Shown here: piece by piece, positions 17,502 to 24,814 of the stretch
Layout: every line of letters starts with the position of its first letter
Position numbering within the stretch: position 1 is the first letter of the stretch
From: CAG-791 sp963605745
GTDB lineage: Bacteria > Bacillota > Clostridia > Lachnospirales > Lachnospiraceae
Direction: 5' to 3'
Assembly: GCA_963605745.1 (NCBI GenBank)
Contig: CAVCWT010000008.1
Location: 1-64,000, forward strand
Length of the DNA: 64,000 bases
Program-made: the position numbers and the translations under genes
The notes under the pieces: generated by a model
The model's input: only the letters and a program-made list of their open reading frames with translations
Database searches by the model: none
Told to the model about the DNA's origin: nothing

Positions 17502-18743
17502 TCATCGGTTTCCGTCTATACGAAGAATATCTCCTTCCTGTGCGTCCGCAGACAATCTCGCATACAGGACCTGCTGCGGGTGCGGTGCACTCTCCACCTG
17601 CTCTCCCTCCTCTGTCACCAGTTCCAGTACCTTTGCCGGAATATCCCGGCCGTCCGGCTTCATGATCTCGATGGTGTCACCCACACAGAACTTGTTGCGC
17701 TGTGTAAAGCGGGCCCGGCCGCCTCTGATCTCCTCCACAATACCCAGCCAGATGGACTCATTCACATAGGTATTGCTGTCGTAGACCATCGAATCCGCAT
17801 CCGGTCTCCCGTAATAGAAGCCGGTCGTGAAGCGCCGATAGGTGCATTTGCGGATTTCCTCCCGGTACCATTCCATATTCGCGAGATACTTGTCCTCACT
17901 CTCATAGAAATCATCAATGGCCTTCCGATAGGTTCTGGCCACCGTTGCCACATAGAGTGCCGTTTTCATTCTGCCTTCTATTTTCAGTGAGCTGATTCCC
18001 GCCCGGCACAGATCCGGAACATGCTCAATCATGCACAGATCTCTCGAGTTAAAAATAAACGTCCCCCGCTCATTTTCCTCCACCGGCAGATACTCTCCCG
18101 GCCTCGACTCTTCCATCACTGCATATTTCCAGCGGCAGGGATGTGTGCAGGCACCGCGATTGGCATCGCGTCCTGTAAAATAATTGGACAAAAGGCACCT
18201 TCCCGAATAGGAAATACACATCGCACCGTGCACGAAGGCTTCTACCTCCAGGTCCTCCGGAATCTCTTCCCGAATCGCCCGAATCTCCGCAAGGCTCAGT
18301 TCCCTTGCACAAACAACGCGCTTTGCACCCATTCGATGCCAGAAGCGGAAGGTTCCGGCATTTGTGTTATTCGCCTGCGTGGAAATGTGAATCTCCACAT
18401 CCGGGCAGTTCTCTCTTGCAAGATCGAACATGCCGGGGTCCGCCACCAGTACCGCATCCGGCCGCAGCTCCTCCAGCTCCCGAAAATATGCTGCAGCTCC
18501 TGCAAGGTCTGCATTATGCGCCAGAATATTGGCCGTCACATGGACTCTTGCGCCGTGCGCATGAGCATATGAGATCCCCTGTGCCATTTCTTCTCTGTTA
18601 AAGTTCCTTGCCTTGGCACGCAGTCCATAGGCCTCTCCGCCGATGTAAACCGCATCTGCGCCAAAGTTTACTGCCGTTTTCAGCACCTCCAGGTCCTTTG
18701 CAGGACACAAAAGCTCCGGCTTTTTTGTCATTGTATTATTCAT
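17502..18743 (-). CDS. U32 family peptidase / RNA hydroxylation-type protein
   Basis: The 413-residue protein belongs to the U32 (PrtC/YegQ) family. Diagnostic features are the start ELLCPAKDLEVLKTAVNFGADAVYIGG read as PA.D...LKTAVNFGADAVYIGG, HGAMCISYSGRCLLSNY and the cysteine cluster ANRGACTHPCRWKY, with further Cys at CTYRRFTTGFYYG. Members were called collagenase-like peptidases, but relatives (TrhP, RlhA) hydroxylate RNA and carry Fe-S clusters, so a role in tRNA 5-hydroxyuridine formation is at least as likely. It follows the O-methyltransferase and MltG-like genes, the usual order in Clostridia. No adjacent second U32 gene is present. Confidence 0.88.
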   Translation of the reverse strand: MNNTMTKKPELLCPAKDLEVLKTAVNFGADAVYIGGEAYGLRAKARNFNREEMAQGISYAHAHGARVHVTANILAHNADLAGAAAYFRELEELRPDAVLVADPGMFDLARENCPDVEIHISTQANNTNAGTFRFWHRMGAKRVVCARELSLAEIRAIREEIPEDLEVEAFVHGAMCISYSGRCLLSNYFTGRDANRGACTHPCRWKYAVMEESRPGEYLPVEENERGTFIFNSRDLCMIEHVPDLCRAGISSLKIEGRMKTALYVATVARTYRKAIDDFYESEDKYLANMEWYREEIRKCTYRRFTTGFYYGRPDADSMVYDSNTYVNESIWLGIVEEIRGGRARFTQRNKFCVGDTIEIMKPDGRDIPAKVLELVTEEGEQVESAPHPQQVLYARLSADAQEGDILRIDGNR

Positions 18744-18762
18744 GCTGTTTGTTCTTTCCTGA

Positions 18763-18781
18763 TTTGTATCTGTTTAGCACC
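18763..18781 (-). repeat. Family B fragment, copy 3
   Basis: On the minus strand GGTGCTAAACAGATACAAA is identical to 7980-7998. It fills part of the 68-bp gap between the O-methyltransferase and U32 genes, preceded by GCGCGGCC. The orientation relative to transcription is opposite to copy 1. Confidence 0.55.
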
Positions 18782-18811
18782 GGCCGCGCTCATGTTTTCC
18801 AAAGGATCATC

Positions 18812-19495
18812 CTACTTCTTAATACTGAGTGCTGCGCCGTCTCCCTCCTGCAGGAGCATCGTGGTCAGTTCCGGATTTTCCGACAACGCCAGCAGATATT
18901 CCCGCATTCGTTTGTGAATGGTGCGGTCTCTTCGCCTTACAGCATACCTTGATTCCAGAACCTCTCCATCCTTAAAGACATTGTCCGAGACGAGAAGACT
19001 TCCTTTTTTCATCAGCCGCAAAACCTCCGGCAGGAAGTGAATATACTGCCCCTTTGCGGCATCCATGAAAATAAAATCATAGCTGCCGTCCAGGTCCTTT
19101 AAAATCTCGGCTGCATCGCCCTCCAGAAGGTGAATTTTCTCACTGCTGCGCGGCGGATTCCAGCCGTTTTCACTCTGAATTCTCGCAAAATTTTCTTTTG
19201 CCTTTGCAATTCGCTCCGGATCCCGTTCGATCGTGGTCAGCTCCGCTCCTTTGGGCGCATACTGCAGCATCACGCAGGCCGAAAACCCTGTTGCTGTTCC
19301 AACCTCCAGAATCCGCATCGGCTTTTTCATTTCCAGCAGAAAACGAAGGAGGCTCTGCGTCTGCGTCCGAATAATCGGAATCGCAGCACGCAGCGCCTCT
19401 TTTTCCATTTCATTTAGAAATTCTGTATTCTGAGCCGACAAAGACTCCATAAAGGTCAGGATCCGTTCTTCTGTTTCGGTATCAATTTGCCGCAT
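18812..19495 (-). CDS. O-methyltransferase (YrrM/caffeoyl-CoA type, SAM-dependent)
   Basis: The 227-residue class I methyltransferase shows the SAM-binding motif ILEVGTATGFSACVML, the acidic ligand loop TTIERDPERIAKAKENF and FIFMDAAKGQYIHFLPE, which matches the family 3 O-methyltransferases (TrmR/YrrM). YrrM-type enzymes methylate 5-hydroxyuridine in tRNA to 5-methoxyuridine; adjacency to a U32 protein, whose family makes 5-hydroxyuridine, strongly fits that pathway (inference). The ATG at 19495 overlaps the end of the MltG-like gene by 14 bases, with AGGGG upstream, so the two are coupled. Confidence 0.88.
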   Translation of the reverse strand: MRQIDTETEERILTFMESLSAQNTEFLNEMEKEALRAAIPIIRTQTQSLLRFLLEMKKPMRILEVGTATGFSACVMLQYAPKGAELTTIERDPERIAKAKENFARIQSENGWNPPRSSEKIHLLEGDAAEILKDLDGSYDFIFMDAAKGQYIHFLPEVLRLMKKGSLLVSDNVFKDGEVLESRYAVRRRDRTIHKRMREYLLALSENPELTTMLLQEGDGAALSIKK

Positions 19496-19961
19496 CCGTA
19501 TCTTGCCCCTCAGCCATTGCCTTAATGATTTCACTCGGTTTCATTTCAGTGGAAAGCGTATAGGTCCCCGGTTGGATCTTGCCGTGATAGGAGGAAAACC
19601 GCTCCTGATACTGGAAAATCTCTCCATCCTCACTGATCAGTCCCGATGCCTGCAGCATATCACCGATCTGCTTCACCGACATATCCGAGGTAACCGTAAC
19701 CTCGATCTTCTGACCGCTACCGCTCGTATCCACTGCCTTCTCATAGAAGATGCTGTAGCCGATCTCATACGCTCTGCTCGACATAGAGATGCAGAACATG
19801 ACCACAACGACGATTAAGACGATCTTTATAATATCCCCAATCCAGTCGATGGTCTCCTGGCCATTTCTCCGGGTTTGTTCCGGGAAGGTGCTGCTGTACA
19901 CCTGTCTGACGTCTCTTCCGCCACCGGAATATCTTCTGTTGTCCACTCTCGTTCGATTCAT
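19482..19961 (-). CDS. Short MltG-like membrane protein without the catalytic domain
   Basis: The 159-residue protein has a polar N-terminus, one transmembrane helix (KIVLIVVVVMFCISMSS near 46-62) and an extracytoplasmic part resembling the LysM-like N-terminal domain of endolytic transglycosylase MltG (VTVTSDMSVKQIGDMLQASGLI, then GTYTLSTEMKPSEIIKAMAEG). Full MltG proteins are about 340-380 residues and carry a YceG catalytic domain, which is missing here; the reading frame is intact and ends naturally. It may be a glycan-binding regulator of cell-wall synthesis. It starts 4 bases after the rnjA stop. Confidence 0.7.
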   Translation of the reverse strand: MNRTRVDNRRYSGGGRDVRQVYSSTFPEQTRRNGQETIDWIGDIIKIVLIVVVVMFCISMSSRAYEIGYSIFYEKAVDTSGSGQKIEVTVTSDMSVKQIGDMLQASGLISEDGEIFQYQERFSSYHGKIQPGTYTLSTEMKPSEIIKAMAEGQDTDAAN

Positions 19962-19965
19962 TTTC

Positions 19966-21660
19966 TCAGATTTCCATCAGCATTGGCAGGATCATGGGAC
20001 GGCGTTTTGTTTTCTTCCAGAAGAAATCGCTCAGCGAGGAGCGCACGCTGGTTTTCAATCTCGCCGCATCGCAGTTACCCTGATCCAGGCAATCTCCCAG
20101 TGCATGCTCTGCCACTTCAATGGCCTCCTTCATCAAGGAGTCGGCTTCCTTCATATAGACAAAGCCGCGGCTTTCGATCTCCGGACCTGCCGCCAGATAA
20201 TCGGTCCCACGCTCAATTGCAAACGTTACGATAACAATTCCGTCCTCCGCCAGATGCTGTCTGTCACGCAAAACCGTGTTGCCGACATCACCGACGCCCA
20301 GGCCGTCTACCAGAATGGCTCCGACAGCTACCGATCCTGTCACCTCTGCAACGTCCTTATTCAGTTCCAGTACATTGCCGGAATGAAGGATGAAAATATT
20401 GTCCTTATCAATTCCCAATGACGCCGCCACCTTGGACTGTGCAATCAGGTGCCGATATTCACCATGCACCGGAATCGCATACTGCGGCTGAACCAGCGAG
20501 TAAATGAGCTTGAGCTCCTCCTGGCACGGGTGCCCGGATACGTGCACATCCTGAAAAATAACGTCTGCCCCCTTCATCAGAAGCTTATTGATCACATTCG
20601 TGACCGATTTCTCATTTCCAGGAATCGGATGTGACGAGAAGATAATCGTATCTCCAGGTCCCACCTTGACCTTGCGGTGCTGATCTTCTGCCATTCTGGT
20701 CAGTGCAGCCATACTCTCGCCCTGAGACCCGGTCGTGATGATCGTTGTTTTGGCCGGAGGATAGTTTTTGAGCTCCTCCTCTTCGATCAGTGTGTTCTTG
20801 GGAATATTCAGGCATCCCAGCTCGCTGGCAGCAGCAATGATATTTACCATGCTGCGGCCTTCCACGGCAACTTTTCGTCCGTATTTGTGAGAGGAGTTGA
20901 TGATCTGCTGAACGCGGTCCACATTCGAAGCGAAGGTTGCCACGATGATTCGGGTATCCCTGTGCTCTGCAAAAATACGATCGATCGTAACACCAACCGT
21001 CTTCTCGGACTGGGTGTAACCCGGCCGCTCTGCATTGGTCGAATCGCACATCAGCGCCAGAACGCCGTTCTTGCCCAGCTCTGCAAATCGCTGTAGATCA
21101 ATGGCATCCCCGTATACCGGTGTGTAATCCACCTTGAAATCTCCGGTATGTACAACAACGCCGGCCGGAGAGGAAATGGCAAGTGCAGCAGCATCCACAA
21201 TGCTGTGGTTCGTCTTGATGAATTCTACCCGAAAACGCCCCAGATTGATCGTCTGACCAAAGGAAACTACGACACGCTTTGTGGTGTCCATCATCTTGTG
21301 CTCCGTGAGTTTGTTCTCAATCAGGGCAATGGTCAATCTGGTTCCGTATACCGGAACATTTACTCTCTTTAAGACATAAGGCAGCGCACCGATGTGGTCC
21401 TCGTGACCGTGGGTAATGACAAAGCCTTTCACCTTCTCGATATTCTCCTCGAGATAGGATACATCCGGAATGACACTGTCGATTCCCAGCATGTCATCCT
21501 CCGGAAATGCCAGTCCGCAGTCCACCACAATAATACTGTCTTCATACTCGAAGGCAGTAATATTCATTCCGATCTGCTCCAGTCCTCCCAGTGGTATAAT
21601 CTTCAGTCTGGGTCCGGTTACCTTTGCTTTTTTCTTATTCTGTTTCTTTTTTTCCGCCAA
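19966..21660 (-). CDS. rnjA: Ribonuclease J
   Basis: The 564-residue protein is a metallo-beta-lactamase/beta-CASP ribonuclease that degrades and matures mRNA from 5' ends and also cuts internally. After a Lys-rich start it shows LKIIPLGGLEQIGMNITAFEYED, the zinc motif HGHEDHIGALPY near residue 80, HTGDFKVDYTP, CDSTNAERPGYT, the beta-CASP TGSQGESMAALTRMA, and VHVSGHPCQEE/PVHGEYRHL toward the C-terminus. The start is TTG at 21660, inside the ruvX 3' end (26-bp overlap); the ribosome-binding site (GGAAAG, 12 bases away) is weak. Reinitiation after ruvX translation is likely. Confidence 0.94.
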   Translation of the reverse strand: MAEKKKQNKKKAKVTGPRLKIIPLGGLEQIGMNITAFEYEDSIIVVDCGLAFPEDDMLGIDSVIPDVSYLEENIEKVKGFVITHGHEDHIGALPYVLKRVNVPVYGTRLTIALIENKLTEHKMMDTTKRVVVSFGQTINLGRFRVEFIKTNHSIVDAAALAISSPAGVVVHTGDFKVDYTPVYGDAIDLQRFAELGKNGVLALMCDSTNAERPGYTQSEKTVGVTIDRIFAEHRDTRIIVATFASNVDRVQQIINSSHKYGRKVAVEGRSMVNIIAAASELGCLNIPKNTLIEEEELKNYPPAKTTIITTGSQGESMAALTRMAEDQHRKVKVGPGDTIIFSSHPIPGNEKSVTNVINKLLMKGADVIFQDVHVSGHPCQEELKLIYSLVQPQYAIPVHGEYRHLIAQSKVAASLGIDKDNIFILHSGNVLELNKDVAEVTGSVAVGAILVDGLGVGDVGNTVLRDRQHLAEDGIVIVTFAIERGTDYLAAGPEIESRGFVYMKEADSLMKEAIEVAEHALGDCLDQGNCDAARLKTSVRSSLSDFFWKKTKRRPMILPMLMEI

Positions 21661-22093
21661 TTTGTACCAGTTCTTTCCTATGGTTCTCCATATATTCTTG
21701 AAGAATCACACTGGCCGCAATCTGATCAAGATACTGTTTGCGGTGCTGTGGCGGGATCTCCATTTTAGCGAGCATTTCATCCGCTTCCACCGTTGTCAGC
21801 CTCTCATCGGACATAACTACCGGCACAGAGGTACGGCGTTCCAGGCGGTCTTTGAACGCAAGTGCCGCCTCGGCACGCTCCCCTATGCTGTCGTCCATGT
21901 TCAGCGGCAGCCCCAAAACGATGAGCGCAACGTCGTACTCGAGGATCAGCTCCTCAATTCGGACAAGGGTTTTACGAATCTTCCCTTCTCTGTCACGCCA
22001 TATCGTTTCCTTAGGCTGTGCTGTCATCATCAGTTCGTCAGACAGTGCAACTCCTACTGTTTTAGAGCCATAATCAAGACCCATCACTCTCAT
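21635..22093 (-). CDS. ruvX: Holliday junction resolvase-like RuvX (YqgF)
   Basis: The 152-residue RNase H-fold nuclease has the family start MRVMGLDYGSKTVGVALSD with the catalytic Asp, the glutamate strand IVLGLPLNMDDSIGERA and SDERLTTVEAD followed by LDQIAASVILQEYM with the final Asp. RuvX-type proteins act in 16S pre-rRNA 5' processing or recombination. It sits 11 bases behind ireB and overlaps rnjA, which matches the standard clostridial order. Confidence 0.95.
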   Translation of the reverse strand: MRVMGLDYGSKTVGVALSDELMMTAQPKETIWRDREGKIRKTLVRIEELILEYDVALIVLGLPLNMDDSIGERAEAALAFKDRLERRTSVPVVMSDERLTTVEADEMLAKMEIPPQHRKQYLDQIAASVILQEYMENHRKELVQIGGKKETE

Positions 22094-22104
22094 CGCAGGC
22101 CGCC

Positions 22105-22467
22105 TTACGCTTCCTCATTCCAGTGATTGTTCTCGATATAGGACTCCAGGATCTCTTCTACCAGTTCATCACGCTCTACCTTCATGATCAGACTTCTGGC
22201 CCCCATGTAGTTGGTGATGTACGTAGGATCGCCGGACATAATATATCCGACAATCTGGTTCACCGGGTCATATCCCTTTTTGGTCAATGCCTCGTATACA
22301 ATCGACAGTACCTTGTGCGTTCCGCTCTCCTGATCCGGTCTCACCTTGAAATACTGTGTGTTGCTCAAATCATCTTCGCTGTATCTTTTCATTCTGATCT
22401 CCATATTCAGTATCTGCATCGCAGGCGGTGACTGCTCTGCGATATCGATCTCGTCCTGCTCTGCCAT
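22105..22467 (-). CDS. ireB: IreB-family regulatory phosphoprotein (UPF0297)
   Basis: The 120-residue protein contains the conserved IreB core, TQYFKV...HKVLSIVYEALTKKGYDPVNQIVGYIMSGDPTYITNYMGARSLIMKVERDELVEEILESYI, seen here as GYDPVNQIVGYIMSGDPTYI and GARSLIMKVERDELVE. IreB is a substrate of the PASTA kinase IreK and tunes cephalosporin resistance in enterococci. Typical members have about 85-90 residues; this one carries about 30 extra N-terminal residues rich in Glu and Ser. The ATG at 22467 has GGGGGA 8 bases upstream, which supports the extended form, but an internal start at MEIRMKRY is possible. Confidence 0.88.
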   Translation of the reverse strand: MAEQDEIDIAEQSPPAMQILNMEIRMKRYSEDDLSNTQYFKVRPDQESGTHKVLSIVYEALTKKGYDPVNQIVGYIMSGDPTYITNYMGARSLIMKVERDELVEEILESYIENNHWNEEA

Positions 22468-22679
22468 TCACAGATCCCCCACCGCGTGGTTCTGACAAGA
22501 CATTCTGTCTCCAGTCTTCCGGCAGGCATATGAACAGCAAACCATTTGCAGCCTCCCGGAATCGAACCGCTCGGCCCTGTGCATTAGTATTCACATCATA
22601 CTCTTTTTCTGTCATTCTGCCAACACCGCAATTCAGGCGGCACAAGCTAAGAGGCGCATGTGGATTACTGCACCCGCGG

Positions 22680-22733
22680 CTGCCAGAGGCGAGTCCCTGC
22701 GGAGATGTCCGCTGCGGGGATGCCCCTTGGCAG
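22680..22733 (-). repeat. Family D hairpin, copy 1
   Basis: Located in the 279-bp gap between mtaB and ireB, CTGCCAGAGGCGAGTCCCTGC pairs imperfectly with the downstream arm that ends CCCCTTGGCAG, around a GGA-GATG-TCC tip. On the minus strand 22688-22724 matches 63925-63961 at about 32 of 37 bases (core CAGCGGACATCTCCGC). The rest of the gap holds nothing I can call. Confidence 0.5.
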
Positions 22734-22746
22734 CTGTGTGAGCGGA

Positions 22747-24066
22747 TTACTCCTCCATGCGCAGATACCTTCCGTCTGCGGTGATTTCCCGCATGGTTCC
22801 TCTGACAAGCTCGCCCGGCCTATGGCCTTCTGCCGGAACCAGTACCTCCACGTAGCGCATCGTATGTCCGGTGTAATAGGCTCTTTCGTCTATGACAATC
22901 GCCTCCTCCAGAAGAATTTCTTCCTGTTCTCCCAGAAAGCTCTCCCGATAGCGTCTCGCATCATCTTTTGTCAGCTCCAGCAATACATCGCTGCGCATCG
23001 ACTTTTGCTGATCGCTGCACTGGTTCGGCATTTTCTCTGCCACCGTACCTTTTCGTACGGAATATTTGAACACATGGATTTCATAAAAGCGAACTGTCTC
23101 CAGATAGCTCCTGGTGATTTCGAATTCCTCTTTGGTTTCTCCGGGGAAGCCCACAATCACATCGGTTGTGATGGCTGGGCGGTCGTAATATTTGCGCAGA
23201 AGGTCGACTCCCTGCCGGTATTCCTCTGCGGTATAATGTCGGTTCATGCGTTTTAGTGTTGCGTCACACCCGCTTTGCAGGGACAGATGAAAATGCGGAC
23301 ACACCTTCGTGAGGCGGCTAATGCCTGCCGCAAATTCCTCGGTAATAATCCTTGGCTCCAGAGACCCCAGCCGGATCCTTCGGATTCCGGACAGCAGTTG
23401 AATCCTCGTAAGGAGCCGGAGCAGTTCCTTTCCCGGCTCCAGACCCTTTTCCCTGCCGTAGGAGCTGATATGAATTCCTGTCAGGACCACTTCCTTGACG
23501 CCTTCTGCGGCAAGTCCCCGAATTTCCTCCAGGATCTCTTCCGGATCTCTCGAGCGGATTCTGCCTCTTGCATAGGGAATGATGCAGTAGGTACAGAACT
23601 GATTGCACCCGTCCTGAATCTTGATATCCGCTCTGGTTCTTCCCGGAACATTCAACTGCATGGATTCAAAATCAGGATGATCCGTGAGATTCGCCCTGGT
23701 TTCCTCCTGCGTCATACGGCCTTCCAGATAGTCCTGCAGAATTTCTCCGATGCTGCCTTTTCGGTTGTTGCCGATGCAAAGGTCAACAAGAGGATCCTCT
23801 TCGAGCTTTTCCCTGTCCGTTTCCACGTAGCAGCCAACGGCAACAACCACTGCATTCGGATTGGTATGTTTGGCCCGGTGCAGCATCTGACGGCTCTTTC
23901 TGTCTGCAATATTGGTCACACTGCAGGTGTTCACCAGATAGATATCTGCCGGCTCTTCGAAGGAAACCATTTCATAGCCGGCCTCTTTTAATTGCTGCAC
24001 CATCACGTCCAGCTCATAGCTGTTAACCTTGCAGCCCAGATTATGAACCGCGGCTTTTTTCACCAT
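22747..24066 (-). CDS. mtaB: tRNA t6A37 methylthiotransferase MtaB
   Basis: The 439-residue radical-SAM enzyme converts t6A37 to ms2t6A37 in tRNAs that read ANN codons. It has the N-terminal UPF0004 domain with three cluster-binding cysteines (HNLGCKVNSYE, VNTCSVTNIADRKSR, AVGCYVETD), the radical-SAM motif IQDGCNQFCTYCIIPYARG near residue 150, and a C-terminal TRAM domain. CKVN and the IIPYARG context distinguish MtaB from MiaB and RimO. GAGG lies upstream of the ATG. Confidence 0.96.
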   Translation of the reverse strand: MVKKAAVHNLGCKVNSYELDVMVQQLKEAGYEMVSFEEPADIYLVNTCSVTNIADRKSRQMLHRAKHTNPNAVVVAVGCYVETDREKLEEDPLVDLCIGNNRKGSIGEILQDYLEGRMTQEETRANLTDHPDFESMQLNVPGRTRADIKIQDGCNQFCTYCIIPYARGRIRSRDPEEILEEIRGLAAEGVKEVVLTGIHISSYGREKGLEPGKELLRLLTRIQLLSGIRRIRLGSLEPRIITEEFAAGISRLTKVCPHFHLSLQSGCDATLKRMNRHYTAEEYRQGVDLLRKYYDRPAITTDVIVGFPGETKEEFEITRSYLETVRFYEIHVFKYSVRKGTVAEKMPNQCSDQQKSMRSDVLLELTKDDARRYRESFLGEQEEILLEEAIVIDERAYYTGHTMRYVEVLVPAEGHRPGELVRGTMREITADGRYLRMEE

Positions 24067-24120
24067 CTCTTAACCTCGTTCTGATTGACTTTTATCCATC
24101 AGATTATTACTATAAAAGCA

Positions 24121-24193
24121 TCTGCTGTTTCAACTGCGAATGTGTCTGCAGTACGGCCGATTCGTGTTGAAACGGGAAGGTACTAGCAGATAC
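24121..24193 (+). repeat. Family B stem-loop, copy 2, in the mtaB/HPr-like divergent gap
   Basis: TCTGCT/AGCAGA close a structure that contains GTTTCAACTGCGAAT (24127-24141) opposite ATTCGTGTTGAAAC (24160-24173). The 3' part GGTACTAGCAGATAC resembles GGTGCTAAACAGATAC of copies 1 and 3. The 292-bp gap must also hold promoters for both divergent genes, but none is convincing by eye. Confidence 0.5.
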
Positions 24194-24358
24194 GCAGGAT
24201 CATTTTTACATCATGCGCACTTACAGCAGGGTTTCTTTTCGATCAGATCTTCCATTGTTTTACACCAATGTCTCACTCAAAGACAGTAATACAGGCGACG
24301 GATCAGCGCTTCAAAGGTTCTTCTGCTGAAGACACAATAAAAAAGGAGGTCTCTTAAA

Positions 24359-24592
24359 ATGAAGACTGTAAAGATTTCTCTGAATTCCATCGACAAGGTA
24401 AAGTCCTTTGTAAATGATATTACAAAGTTCGATTATGACTTTGATCTCGTTTCCGGGCGCTACGTCATTGATGCAAAATCCATCATGGGTATTTTCTCTC
24501 TGGATCTGTCCAAACCAATCGATCTGAACATCCATGCAGAGGACAATGTAGATCAGATTCTCACAGTTCTGAAGCCTTACATCATTGAGTGA
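24359..24592 (+). CDS. Small HPr-like protein lacking the phosphoryl-accepting histidine
   Basis: The 77-residue protein aligns end to end with HPr: beta strand MKTVKISL, a helix where the active-site loop should be (NSIDKVKSFVND instead of SGLHARPAT), and the regulatory segment AKSIMGIFSLDLSKPIDL with the Ser-46 equivalent present. The catalytic His-15 is replaced by a Lys-containing sequence, so it cannot carry phosphate to sugar permeases. It could be a Ser-phosphorylated partner of HprK or a decayed regulator. AAAAGGAGG precedes the ATG. It is a lone plus-strand gene with its own strong terminator. Confidence 0.8.
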   Translation: MKTVKISLNSIDKVKSFVNDITKFDYDFDLVSGRYVIDAKSIMGIFSLDLSKPIDLNIHAEDNVDQILTVLKPYIIE

Positions 24593-24630
24593 GCCTGCGC
24601 TGCAGCGATCACGCATCACAGAACATTTTG

Positions 24631-24670
24631 AAAGGGCGGGTTCCCGAAAGGGTCCCCGCCCTTTTTGTTT
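24631..24670 (+). terminator. Terminator of the HPr-like gene
   Basis: AAAGGGCGGG-TTCCCGAAAGGGT-CCCCGCCCTTT is followed by TTTTTGTTTT on the plus strand, about 40 bases behind the stop. Confidence 0.92.
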
Positions 24671-24681
24671 TCTTCTTTTCG

Positions 24682-24814
24682 GCATCGGCCATTTTCGAGT
24701 ATCCACGAGGAGAAATTCGCGCATGCGATTTCTCCGATGTGCGGAGTGTATTGCCGACACCGTCGGCAATCACTCCAAGATAGGCGAAAACGGCATCGGC
24801 CGTTTTCGAGTATC
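24682..24814 (-). repeat. Family C multi-hairpin element behind thiI
   Basis: Starting right at the thiI stop (minus strand TGATACTCG), three stems follow: CGAAAACGGC-CGAT-GCCGTTTTCG, GGAGTG-ATTGCCGAC/GTCGGCAAT-CACTCC, and GGAGAAATCGCATGCG/CGAATTTCTCC. The whole is flanked by direct repeats of GGCATCGGCCRTTTTCGAGT (24682 and 24793). The two-stem order with a GATG linker is the same as in the element at 44.9-45.2 kb. Confidence 0.6.

Noticed and set aside
22370..22645. 91-codon minus-strand frame overlapping ireB
   Set aside because: Half of it lies in the ireB gene in another frame; the rest does not resemble any protein I know and has no clear ribosome-binding site.
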